From the NCBI RefSeq assembly GCF_023612255.1, contig NZ_CP063231.1, positions 2,648,001 through 2,712,000 on the forward strand: a DNA stretch of 64,000 bases, given 5' to 3'. Below the pieces are notes generated by a model that searched no databases, was not told where the DNA came from, and saw only the letters and a list, made by a program, of their open reading frames with translations. Made by a program: the position numbers and the translations under genes. Position 1 is the stretch's first letter. Each line of letters starts with the position of its first letter. Shown here piece by piece: positions 25,353-33,216 of this stretch. This DNA is from Luteibacter flocculans (GTDB lineage Bacteria; Pseudomonadota; Gammaproteobacteria; Xanthomonadales; Rhodanobacteraceae).

Positions 25353-26777
25353 ATGACGACAAGGACATCCCTCCCCCGTGCCACGCTTGCCGCAACGTTG
25401 CTCGCCGGCACCTCTCCGGTTTGTTTCGCGACGGACGATCCGCCAACGGCCGAATTGCTGACGCGTATCGAACAGCAGGCGGCGAAGATCGATGAACTGA
25501 CCGCGCGGCTTGCACAACTGGAAAAGTCGATGGCCGCCAACGGCGCCCCGCGTTCGGATAGCGGCATGACCGCGGCCGTGGCCTCGTCGCCTTCTGCGCC
25601 CGCAAGGAAGGCGTCCCAGGACCTCGCCGGCAACGTGCGCTGGAAGCGCAGCGACGCCGCGCCAACCTTTGCCAGCGATGACGGCCAACACACCTTCAAG
25701 CCGCACGGCCGGTTGCTCATGGATTTCAGTCGCACGCACGGCTCGAGCCACGCGACACGGAACCTCCATGGCTCCGAGGTCGCGAATCTTCGCCTCGGTG
25801 GCGAAGGCGCCATCGGCGCGCTGGGCTATCGCATCGAGGCCGAATTCGCCAACGACAGCGTTGCCCTGCAACCGGCTTACCTCAGCTACAACACCACCGT
25901 GGCGGGCAACGAGGCGACGTTCTACCTCGGCAACTTCCTCAAGGATCTGGGTACGGAGGGATCGTCCGATCTCGCCCGCGTGCCGTTCCTGCTGCGCAAC
26001 GCCGCCGTTGCCGTGGCAAGGCCGTTCGTCAGTTACTTCGGCATGGGCACGCAGGTGCGCGTGTACGGCGACCGCTGGCACTACACGCTATCCATCACGG
26101 GCAACGCCCCCAAGACGGGCACGTCGGGTAAGTATTCGGAGACGGTGACCTATCTCACGCGTGCGCACATCAACCCGTGGAAGACCAAGAACGGCTTCGT
26201 CCACGTCGGCGGATGGTACTACTACGAAAGTCTTGGTGGCGGCGTGTCTTCCATCGACACCACCATGCCGCTTACCGCATTCAATAAGCTTCTTATGGTA
26301 AGTGCGGGCCCGGTAGTCGATCCGACACGTGACCGAGGCACCGGCCTCGAACTCGGCGGCGTACATCGCAGTACCTGGGCGATCGCAGAGCATGGCAAGC
26401 GCACCATCCACACACGGCACAACGGGCGCGTCCACCGTCAAGGCACGAGCGTCGCGGCCGGCTGGATGATCACTGGGGAAGCGCCCGGATTTTCAAGCCG
26501 CTCGGGAAGCTGGAAGGCGGTGAAGGTCGCCAATCCCGTCTCGTCCGGCGGCACGGGCGCGTTCGAAGTAGCCGGCCGCATCGATCACTACGACTTCACC
26601 GACGCCCCCGGAGGCGGCACCGGACGAAGCGCCACGATGGCACTCAATTGGTACCTCAACGACTGGTCGCGTCTGATGTTCAATTACATCCGTTGGGAAA
26701 CGAACAACCGCATCGGCACTATGGCTGGACGCGACGACGGACACTCGCTGGCGCTTCGCGCGGAGGTTCTGCTTTAA
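25353..26777 (+). CDS. OprO/OprP-type outer-membrane porin
   Basis: 474 residues with a signal peptide (cleavage near CFAT-DDP), a short coiled-coil segment (IEQQAAKIDELTARLAQLEK) as in periplasmic trimerisation stems, and a C-terminal beta-barrel with alternating aromatic and polar strands (HGRLLMDFSRTHG, GYRIEAEFAND). The pattern fits the phosphate-selective porin O/P family. The last residue is Leu, not the usual Phe. Co-directional with dctA, so it may be the outer-membrane entry for dicarboxylates; that is inference. Confidence 0.82.
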   Translation: MTTRTSLPRATLAATLLAGTSPVCFATDDPPTAELLTRIEQQAAKIDELTARLAQLEKSMAANGAPRSDSGMTAAVASSPSAPARKASQDLAGNVRWKRSDAAPTFASDDGQHTFKPHGRLLMDFSRTHGSSHATRNLHGSEVANLRLGGEGAIGALGYRIEAEFANDSVALQPAYLSYNTTVAGNEATFYLGNFLKDLGTEGSSDLARVPFLLRNAAVAVARPFVSYFGMGTQVRVYGDRWHYTLSITGNAPKTGTSGKYSETVTYLTRAHINPWKTKNGFVHVGGWYYYESLGGGVSSIDTTMPLTAFNKLLMVSAGPVVDPTRDRGTGLELGGVHRSTWAIAEHGKRTIHTRHNGRVHRQGTSVAAGWMITGEAPGFSSRSGSWKAVKVANPVSSGGTGAFEVAGRIDHYDFTDAPGGGTGRSATMALNWYLNDWSRLMFNYIRWETNNRIGTMAGRDDGHSLALRAEVLL

Positions 26778-26792
26778 GGATGCGAAGGCGTG

Positions 26793-26966
26793 CTATCGCA
26801 CGCCCTCGTCGCGCTTGCTCAGGTCGTCCATTTTCTTTTCACCCTCTTCGATCTTCTTGTCGCGTTCCTTGTGGATGGGACGATCCTTGTCAGCGACATA
26901 GTTATTGTTGCGATCGCCGGATTGCACGCGGTGCTTACGGTCGTCGTTGACGTTCGGCGTTGTCAT
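26793..26966 (-). CDS. Small hydrophilic hypothetical protein
   Basis: 57 residues, very rich in Asp, Lys, Arg, Asn and Glu with almost no hydrophobic core. Ends KKMDDLSKRDEGVR. Probably disordered or helical. ATG at 26966 is preceded by GGAGAG at good spacing, which is the main support. No family recognised. It is convergent with the porin. Stress-induced small proteins have similar composition, but no function is claimed. Confidence 0.6.
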   Translation of the reverse strand: MTTPNVNDDRKHRVQSGDRNNNYVADKDRPIHKERDKKIEEGEKKMDDLSKRDEGVR

Positions 26967-27169
26967 GGTCTCTCCAATGGCGGACGTGCCCTTACGTGGC
27001 ACGCTGAAGAGGCTCGACCCGCCGGCCGTTGCGTACCGTCGCGAAGATGTCACGGCGATCCTCACATCTGGCGCTGATCGCCCTTCTGCGCTCGCCCCGA
27101 TTGACGATGTCGCCGACAGCCAAGGGGCCAACGCGCGTCGATCATGAGGCCCTTTTGCAGGGGCTAGGC

Positions 27170-27877
27170 ATGGCATCGATCCTTTCGTTACTGGTGATGG
27201 CGACCGCGTCGGGTGGCGCGTTTCCCGAGCAAATACCGTCCGCAAGGGCGCCCGTGGTCTACACAAAGGCCTCCCACCACCGCGAACCTCCCGCCCCCGA
27301 AGGTCCCTTGCACATCGCGCTTTCCCGGCTGAAAGCGCATGCCGAAGCCGGAGACGGCAACGCCTCGGCTGCCATCCACGCAGGTCTGGCGAAATGCTTC
27401 GCGCTGCGCGAGCGCCCATTGACCGACCTCGCGTTCACCTATTGCGGAGGCGTCTCGGACGACGAGGTCAAAGAGGCCGGCTCATGGCTCATGCGTGCCG
27501 CCGACCAGGGCAATGAAGCGGCGATGTTCGTGTTCGCTACGACGCGCACGGAAGCGTCGACCCGTGACGCACCGCATACCGAACGCCACCCCACGCCGAC
27601 GGACGGCCGGCAACATGCCGCAAGGCACCTCTACACCCTGGCAAGCCGATGCCACGTAGATGCCATCGCCGCGCTATACCGCCAACGATTGAAAGGCGGC
27701 CCGCTCTTCGCCCAGGATTTGCGTGCTGCGTACGTTCTCCAGCGCGAGCTGCTGGAGTTATATGTCGGACTGATCGCTTCTGGCGAGCAAGCCGCGCTCA
27801 CCGGGAAGCTATCGGTGAGCGAGCTTAGGGAGGCGCGTGACGAAGCTGAAGCATTTCTCACAGAGCGATGCCGCTGA
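27170..27877 (+). CDS. Hypothetical secreted protein, weak Sel1-like character
   Basis: About 235 residues. The ATG at 27170 has AGGGG six bases upstream and opens a signal-peptide-like segment (ILSLLVMATASGG). Helical pieces such as SWLMRAADQGNEAAMFVFAT resemble single Sel1/TPR-like repeats. Four Cys residues lie in the predicted mature part and could form disulfides in the periplasm. The frame is open back to 27029, with other possible starts. No specific function can be given. Confidence 0.62.
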   Translation: MASILSLLVMATASGGAFPEQIPSARAPVVYTKASHHREPPAPEGPLHIALSRLKAHAEAGDGNASAAIHAGLAKCFALRERPLTDLAFTYCGGVSDDEVKEAGSWLMRAADQGNEAAMFVFATTRTEASTRDAPHTERHPTPTDGRQHAARHLYTLASRCHVDAIAALYRQRLKGGPLFAQDLRAAYVLQRELLELYVGLIASGEQAALTGKLSVSELREARDEAEAFLTERCR

Positions 27878-27923
27878 TCCGATGCGCATCACGTCATCTT
27901 CTTAGAAAGACGATACCGCGACC

Positions 27924-29414
27924 TCAATGCCCCGCTTCAGCGGATGCACCTTCCTTGTGGTGCGTACCCAGCCGGTCCACGAGTCCAGCGCTTGCTGCGT
28001 TCAATCCGATGACTTCCACGTGCTTGCCCTCCCGGCGGAACTTGAATACCACGCGATCCAAGGCATTGACGGCGGTGAGGTCCCAGAAGTGCGCGTCCGT
28101 CACATCCAGACGCACATGACTGATGTCCTCTTCCTTGAAATCAAACAGTTCGCCGAAGGCTTCGGACGAGGCGAAGAAGACCTGGCCGGTGACGGTATAG
28201 GTCCGCACGTGACCATCCGATGCCACGGAGCTATCGACATCCAGCGCCTTGCCGACCTTGCGCGCGAAGAAGACGGCCGAAAGCAGCACACCCGTGAGCA
28301 CACCCTTTGCGAGATCGTGCGTGGCGACCGTCACCGCGACCGTGCCCAGCATCACGACGCTGGATACCGTGGGATGGGTTCGGAGACTCTGGATGGAACG
28401 CCAGTTGAAGGTGCTCAGGGAGACCATGATCATCACCGCCACCAGAGCCGCCATGGGAATCTGACGGACCAGAGGCGAACCGAAGACCACAAGCACCAGC
28501 AAAAGCGCGCCAGCGACCATGGTGGAAAGGCGACCACGGCCACCAGATTTCACGTTGATTACGGACTGGCCGATCATGGCGCAGCCGGCCATGCCACCGA
28601 TGAAGCCCGTCACGATGTTCGCGACGCCCTGCCCGATGCATTCGCGATTCTTGTCGCTGCGGGTATCGGTCATGTCGTTGACGATCTGCAACGTCATCAT
28701 CGATTCGAGCAGACCTACCACCGCAAGCGTCGCTGCCGTCGGCAAGATGATCCTGAGCGTATCGAGAGTCCACGGAATGTCCGGCATCGATAAGCTCGGC
28801 AGAGCGTCGGGCAAGGCACCCATGTCGCCCACGCGGTGAATATCCATGTGGAAGTACATCGCCACGCCCGTCAGGACCATGATCGCTACCAGTGGCGACG
28901 GAATGGCCTTGGTGACGTACGGAAACAGATAGATGATCGCCAGGCCGGCAGCGGTCATCGGATAGACCAGCCACGGCACACCGATCAATTCAGGCAGTTG
29001 GGCCATGAAGATAAGAATGGCCAGTGCGTTGACGAAGCCGGTGATCACAGAGCGGGATACGAAGCGCATCAGCGCACCGAGCTTGAGCGCGCCTGCCACG
29101 ATCTGGATCAACCCGGTCAGTATCGTGGTGGCAAGCAAGTACGCGAGCCCGTGCTCCTTGACCATGGTCACCATCAACAGCGCCATGGCACCGGTCGCCG
29201 CTGAAATCATCGCGGGACGCCCACCAGCAATCGAAATCACCACGGCCATGGAAAACGACGCGTAGAGTCCGACCTTAGGATCGACCCCAGCAATAATGGA
29301 AAACGCGATGGCTTCGGGAATGAGAGCGAGCGCCACGACCATGCCGGACAGGATGTCGCCACGCACGTTGCCCAGCCACTGCTGGCGCAGTTGCGAAAAA
29401 GAATTCAAGACCAT
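27924..29414 (-). CDS. SulP family anion transporter with STAS domain
   Basis: 496 residues, inner membrane. The N-terminal [20 protein letters not shown] is the SulP helix-1 signature, and the C-terminal cytoplasmic STAS domain starts around residue 395. Members carry sulfate, bicarbonate or other anions; the substrate cannot be read here. ATG at 29414 is preceded by GAGGAA and by a hairpin-rich leader. Same strand as the fluoride operon but 356 bases downstream of it and with its own promoter-like -10 element. Confidence 0.88.
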   Translation of the reverse strand: MVLNSFSQLRQQWLGNVRGDILSGMVVALALIPEAIAFSIIAGVDPKVGLYASFSMAVVISIAGGRPAMISAATGAMALLMVTMVKEHGLAYLLATTILTGLIQIVAGALKLGALMRFVSRSVITGFVNALAILIFMAQLPELIGVPWLVYPMTAAGLAIIYLFPYVTKAIPSPLVAIMVLTGVAMYFHMDIHRVGDMGALPDALPSLSMPDIPWTLDTLRIILPTAATLAVVGLLESMMTLQIVNDMTDTRSDKNRECIGQGVANIVTGFIGGMAGCAMIGQSVINVKSGGRGRLSTMVAGALLLVLVVFGSPLVRQIPMAALVAVMIMVSLSTFNWRSIQSLRTHPTVSSVVMLGTVAVTVATHDLAKGVLTGVLLSAVFFARKVGKALDVDSSVASDGHVRTYTVTGQVFFASSEAFGELFDFKEEDISHVRLDVTDAHFWDLTAVNALDRVVFKFRREGKHVEVIGLNAASAGLVDRLGTHHKEGASAEAGH

Positions 29415-29553
29415 TTCCTCGGAGAGGCAGCAAGCCTCTCACCTAAAGACACACGAATACACCGCTCCTTTAGCAAGGAGTGCGAGCCAGGGCAGCTAGC
29501 GTTACGGTGGCGTGGTCAAGGCAGGTCTCAGGGGGAAGCGTTCGCTGATTATA
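29415..29553 (-). promoter_or_regulatory. Putative sulP promoter and structured leader
   Basis: A perfect TATAAT -10 element lies on the minus strand at 29548-29553; the matching -35 is weak. The leader of about 125 bases holds two hairpins: CTCCTT-GCTA-AAGGAG around 29472-29487 and GAGAGGC-TTGCT-GCCTCTC around 29425-29443. The second ends just before the GAGGAA ribosome-binding site and could affect translation. I do not recognise it as a named riboswitch class. The rest of the gap up to 29770 shows nothing convincing. Confidence 0.45.
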
Positions 29554-29770
29554 ACGTCGTTTTATTGGATCGTGGGCTTGGCCTCCAGAACCGAGCACTT
29601 CGCATGCTCCAAGCGTGCGTCATGCGCTTATTGGCGGCTACGACAACCACGCGCTCTGGCGTCTGTCCCCATGGGAAGGCATCGAGGCAAGCGGGCGCAG
29701 CGCATCAAGGCGACCTCACATACCAAATCGTATGCTTAGGCGATCGCCCGATGACAAGGTTGTCAGCGCA

Positions 29771-30094
29771 TTACGATTGATCGGCTCCGAGCCTGCCAAA
29801 TTCGACTTGACTGCGGCAATAGAAAACATCGATGTTCTCTTCCGCAATCGCGGCCATCAGTGCCTCGCAGGTTGGCTCATCGGTGACCACCGAAACCGTC
29901 ATGGGGCGGTCGGCCATTTCGAAGAAGCCCGCCGAGTGGATCTTTCCCGAGTGCCCGAAGCCCTCCCCTCCCGCGGTCATGGTGCCGCCCGCAGCCCCCA
30001 ACTTCCGTGCGCGCTGAAGGATCCATTGGGCGACCGTATCGCCGTGGATGGTGCGGTTTTCTTGAGTGAAAAACAGAATCCGATAACCTTTCAT
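29771..30094 (-). CDS. DUF190 protein, second copy in fluoride operon
   Basis: 107 residues. MKGYRILFFTQENRTIHGD, then AAGGTMTAGGEGFGHSGKIH and FFEMADRPMTVSVV, are the DUF190 signatures; the family is predicted to adopt a PII-like ferredoxin fold and often sits next to CrcB fluoride channels. GGAGA precedes the ATG. Twelve bases after the other DUF190 gene on the same strand, so it belongs to the riboswitch-controlled operon. Biochemical role unknown. Confidence 0.85.
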   Translation of the reverse strand: MKGYRILFFTQENRTIHGDTVAQWILQRARKLGAAGGTMTAGGEGFGHSGKIHSAGFFEMADRPMTVSVVTDEPTCEALMAAIAEENIDVFYCRSQVEFGRLGADQS

Positions 30095-30106
30095 CGTGGG
30101 GGTCTC

Positions 30107-30478
30107 CTAAGCGGGGGTAGCAGCAAGATCAGGTGTCTCACACGAAAGTATCAGCACCCGAACTTGCTGAAGTTCGGCCGCATGATCGACCAGGAACGAC
30201 TCCACGATCTCGCGGCGATCCACCAGTTCCAGACACTGCGGATGGTCCATCGAGACAGCATCCGGATGATGGTGTGACAACCGTTGCCCCTTGAGGTATC
30301 CCATTTCTACGTGGTGAAGAATGGCCTGCTCAATGCCAGCCCGCCGCGCCACCTTAAGCAGATGGTGTGCGAGCGCCGGCGCGCTTAGGCGATGCCAAAA
30401 CCGCGAGCGACTGGCGCGGGCCGAGACAGGAAAATAAAGACGGGCGACAACGAGATCGCGCATGGGCACTCCGCTCAT
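30107..30478 (-). CDS. DUF190 protein, first copy in fluoride operon
   Basis: 123 residues, more diverged than its neighbour: AHHLLKVARRAGIEQAILHH and MGYLKGQ align with the DUF190 core, then ECLELVDRREIVE-like and VRVLIL strands. It is His-rich in the middle (RLSHHHPDAVSMDH). The ATG at 30478 overlaps the CLC stop (ATGA), so it is translationally coupled; MRDLVV at 30463 is an alternative start. The pairing with a second, different DUF190 suggests a heteromeric PII-like unit; that is inference. Confidence 0.8.
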   Translation of the reverse strand: MSGVPMRDLVVARLYFPVSARASRSRFWHRLSAPALAHHLLKVARRAGIEQAILHHVEMGYLKGQRLSHHHPDAVSMDHPQCLELVDRREIVESFLVDHAAELQQVRVLILSCETPDLAATPA

Positions 30479-31791
30479 GATTTGGGGACTTCCGTGGGTT
30501 GCGTATCGCGCTGGCGACGCCGGTAGGCCGGCAGGTCGCTTAGCCGAAGGTCTTCGGGCAGGTGGCGCAGGTGCTTGGCGCGACCCAGCCGCTGTGCGTG
30601 GTAGATGCCGTTGTGCCCCGAAAATAGGTAGCTGGCCACGCAGGCGATGGCTGCAAAAGGAGCGATCGCAGAACCGAAGAGTTCAATGGCCATGACGGTG
30701 GTGGCCAAGGGCGTGTTGGCGGCCCCTGCGAAAACGGCCACAAAGCCCAGTGCCGCCAACATGCCGAATGGCAGATGAAGCAACGGGGCGAGGCTGTTGC
30801 CCAGAGTGGCGCCAATGAAGAAAAGCGGAGTTACCTCCCCACCCTTGAACCCAGAGCCCAGCGAGGCCGCGGTGTAACCAAACTTGCCAATGCTGTCCCA
30901 CCACGGCAGCGGATGGTCGAAGGCGGCGACGATGGTGGGGATGCCCAACCCGATGTAGGCCTGGGTGTGAAACAGATAGACCGACCCCGCAATGACGGCG
31001 CCGCCGATAAAGGGCCGCAACGGTGGGTAGCCGATCAGCCGCTTCATCCAAGCCCCTACCCGATGGGTCGCTGTAGCAAACAACAAGCCCACCAAGCCAA
31101 AAATGATTCCCGCGACGATGACGGAAAGCACCGTCCAGCCCGTCACGGGGGCCACAGAGCCCATGACATATCCAGTGTGATGGACACCCCAGGCCAGGCA
31201 CACCCGGTCGGCAACGATGGCTGCAATGACGCAGGGAAACAGGGCGTCGTAACGGAGCCGTCCGATGGCCAGGACTTCCAAGCCGAACAGTGCGCCGGCC
31301 AGTGGCGTGCCGAAGACAGCGGCGAAGCCGGCGCTCATGCCTGCCATCAACAATACCCTTCGGTCCTCTGGACTGAGCCGAAATGCGGCGGTCAGTTGGT
31401 CTGCGAGGGCGCCCCCCATTTGGACCGCGGTCCCTTCGCGGCCTACCGATGCTCCAAATAGGTGAGACATCACCGTACCGATGAAGACCAACGGCACCAT
31501 GCGCAGAGGAATGACCTTCTTGGGGTCGTGGATCTCGTCAATGATCAGGTTATTGCCGGCCTCGACCGGCTTCCCCAGTCGGAAGTAGACCCAGCCCACG
31601 ACGAAACCCGCGACTGGCAAGAGCGCCAAAAGCCAGGACGTGGCCTGCCGGGTCCGTGTGGCCCAGTCCAGACTCAGGAGGAACCAGGCAGATGCCGTTC
31701 CGGCCAACACCGCGGCAACCATGGCAATCAGCAGCCATTTGCCGATGTAACGGAGGAGTTCCCATTGTTCGAGAGAGCTAAGCGCGCGCAT
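30475..31791 (-). CDS. CLC-F type fluoride/proton antiporter
   Basis: 438-residue CLC-superfamily membrane protein. At the ion-binding loop, canonical Cl- transporters have GSGIP; here it is GNNLI (residues 79-83). The gating-Glu loop reads GREGT (Glu119), not GREGP. Both are features of the CLC-F subclass that exports fluoride; Asn at this place suggests the Asn subclade. A fluoride riboswitch precedes it, which makes the assignment strong. Heads an operon with two DUF190 genes. Confidence 0.9.
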   Translation of the reverse strand: MRALSSLEQWELLRYIGKWLLIAMVAAVLAGTASAWFLLSLDWATRTRQATSWLLALLPVAGFVVGWVYFRLGKPVEAGNNLIIDEIHDPKKVIPLRMVPLVFIGTVMSHLFGASVGREGTAVQMGGALADQLTAAFRLSPEDRRVLLMAGMSAGFAAVFGTPLAGALFGLEVLAIGRLRYDALFPCVIAAIVADRVCLAWGVHHTGYVMGSVAPVTGWTVLSVIVAGIIFGLVGLLFATATHRVGAWMKRLIGYPPLRPFIGGAVIAGSVYLFHTQAYIGLGIPTIVAAFDHPLPWWDSIGKFGYTAASLGSGFKGGEVTPLFFIGATLGNSLAPLLHLPFGMLAALGFVAVFAGAANTPLATTVMAIELFGSAIAPFAAIACVASYLFSGHNGIYHAQRLGRAKHLRHLPEDLRLSDLPAYRRRQRDTQPTEVPKS

Positions 31792-31798
31792 GGAGTAT

Positions 31799-31846
31799 CC
31801 AGGTCGGAGGAATCACCTGGGCCGGGCGTAGCACGCGTGCCTACAT
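31799..31846 (-). promoter_or_regulatory. Expression platform of the fluoride riboswitch
   Basis: ATGTAGGC, complementary to plus 31839-31846, can pair with GCCTACAT at the aptamer's 3' end (31863-31870), giving an alternative stem that competes with the aptamer. Closer to the gene, CCAGGT and ACCTGG (31815-31820 and 31799-31804) form a hairpin whose 3' arm abuts the start region of the antiporter (ATG at 31791). There is no U-tract, so control of translation is more likely than termination. Pairing is seen; mechanism is inferred. Confidence 0.6.
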
Positions 31847-31862
31847 CCCCGGAAGCCAGGAC

Positions 31863-31918
31863 ATGTAGGCATCATCAGCCCCGTTACGGGGCGGTTCGCG
31901 GAGGAATGCCATCTCCGT
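31863..31918 (-). promoter_or_regulatory. Fluoride riboswitch aptamer (crcB motif)
   Basis: Read on the minus strand: GGAGATGGCATTCCTCC, then GCGAACCGCCCC, then GGGGCTGATGATGCCTAC. These match in order the conserved parts of the fluoride aptamer (GATGG...CC, AACCGCC, CTGATGAYGCCTAC), with the P1-like stem GGAG/CTCC and the CCCC/GGGG stem intact. It lies 72 bases before the CLC-F start codon on the same strand. Confidence 0.95.
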
Positions 31919-31925
31919 GCCGAGC

Positions 31926-31954
31926 AGCGTAGGGGCTGACCGAAAGGTCGTCAA
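31926..31954 (-). promoter_or_regulatory. Sigma70-like promoter of the fluoride operon
   Basis: Minus-strand TTGACG (31949-31954) and TACGCT (31926-31931) separated by exactly 17 bases. The start site predicted 6-8 bases downstream falls at the first bases of the fluoride aptamer, as expected for a riboswitch leader. From here to about 32220 I see no other gene or site. Confidence 0.7.
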
Positions 31955-32224
31955 CTCGGCACGGCAAGCCGCCGGAGCGCCGGTGCCGTAACAAACACGT
32001 GGCGCTGGTGGAGTTCTGTCCGCGCTCAATGTGATCAGCACGGACCTGCACGTCAAAAGTTGAAACACGTGGGACCATCATCGCGACGGTGCGACGGGAG
32101 ATGCCTGATAGTCGGAGCTACGCCGCACAATGATCCGGAATTTCCACATGCCGGATTTTTCCCGATGCGGATGATGGAGTAGACGCATATGCGTGTTGAC
32201 CTACCCAGAATCTTCAAAACGAAA

Positions 32225-32255
32225 AACGCCCAGCGATCTGAGATCACCGGGCGTT
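32225..32255 (-). terminator. Terminator after tRNA-Ser(CGA)
   Basis: Arms AACGCCC and GGGCGTT enclose an inner GATC-TGA-GATC hairpin; on the minus strand the stem is followed by TTTTTCGTTTT. It lies about 18 bases after the tRNA 3' end. Confidence 0.85.
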
Positions 32256-32272
32256 CGACGACTTGTATCAAG

Positions 32273-32362
<90 letters not shown>

Positions 32363-32508
32363 GGGAACGGTCGACGGCGAGGGGTTAGCCTTGCCGGGCC
32401 CGCAATGATAGTGGGTCTTCTGTGCCGTGACAACAGGCTTTCTATGGGGCATCCTGCCCGGGCATCGGGCGCCATGGGCGCCCTCTTCCAGCGTTTCGCA
32501 AGGCCACC

Positions 32509-33213
32509 ATGATCGAGTTCGGACACGGCACGCATACGGGACTTCGCCGTACGCGCAACGAGGATACCTACTATGCCGATGCCGGCTTGGGGTTGTTCCT
32601 GGTCGTGGACGGCATGGGTGGGCATCGCCATGGCGAGGTGGCGTCGGCCACGGCGCGCGATGGCGTGGTGGCTCAGGTCACCGCCGGTCAGTCGCTGGTC
32701 GATGCGGTGCAGCGGGTCAACGAGGCATTGATCGCCCGTTCGAGCGGTCAGGCAGCTGCGCGGCCTATGGGCACGACCATCGCCGCCGTACGCATGACCG
32801 GTCGCCGCTACGAAGCGGCCTGGGTCGGCGACAGCCGGATCTATCACTGGGATGGCGCGCTGCGACGGCTCTCGCACGACCATTCCATCGTCGAGGCGCT
32901 GGTCGAGGCCGGCGAACTGACCGAAGCGCAGGCGCGCATCCATCCGCAACGCAGCGTGCTCACCCAAGCGCTGGGAATCACCGCGCCCGATCAACTGCAC
33001 ATCGGCCTGGCTCGTGGCGAACTCGCACCGGGTGCGCGTCTGCTGCTGTGCACCGATGGTTTGACCGATGAGGTGGACGACAACCGCATCGCTGAGATCG
33101 TCGCGCGCAGCGACATCGCAGCGCAGGAGTGCGTGGATCACCTACTGCTGGAAGCACTCGCTGGCAGCGCGCGCGACAACATCACGGCGATCCTGTTGCG
33201 CGTCGCCGCCTGA
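32509..33213 (+). CDS. PP2C-type serine/threonine protein phosphatase
   Basis: 234-residue metal-dependent phosphatase, about the minimal PP2C domain. All main motifs are present: RNEDTYYAD, VVDGMGGHRHGE, GTTIAAVRM, VGDSRIY, LLCTDGLTDEV and ARDNITAI, so it should be active. No Ser/Thr kinase, FHA protein or type VI secretion gene is nearby, so the substrate is unknown. It lies between tRNA-Ser and dnaQ, convergent with dnaQ. Confidence 0.93.
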   Translation: MIEFGHGTHTGLRRTRNEDTYYADAGLGLFLVVDGMGGHRHGEVASATARDGVVAQVTAGQSLVDAVQRVNEALIARSSGQAAARPMGTTIAAVRMTGRRYEAAWVGDSRIYHWDGALRRLSHDHSIVEALVEAGELTEAQARIHPQRSVLTQALGITAPDQLHIGLARGELAPGARLLLCTDGLTDEVDDNRIAEIVARSDIAAQECVDHLLLEALAGSARDNITAILLRVAA

Positions 33214-33216
33214 GTT

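Noticed and set aside
29512-30277. Plus-strand frames between sulP and the DUF190 genes
   Set aside because: No ribosome-binding site or family signature. They run antisense into the DUF190 genes.
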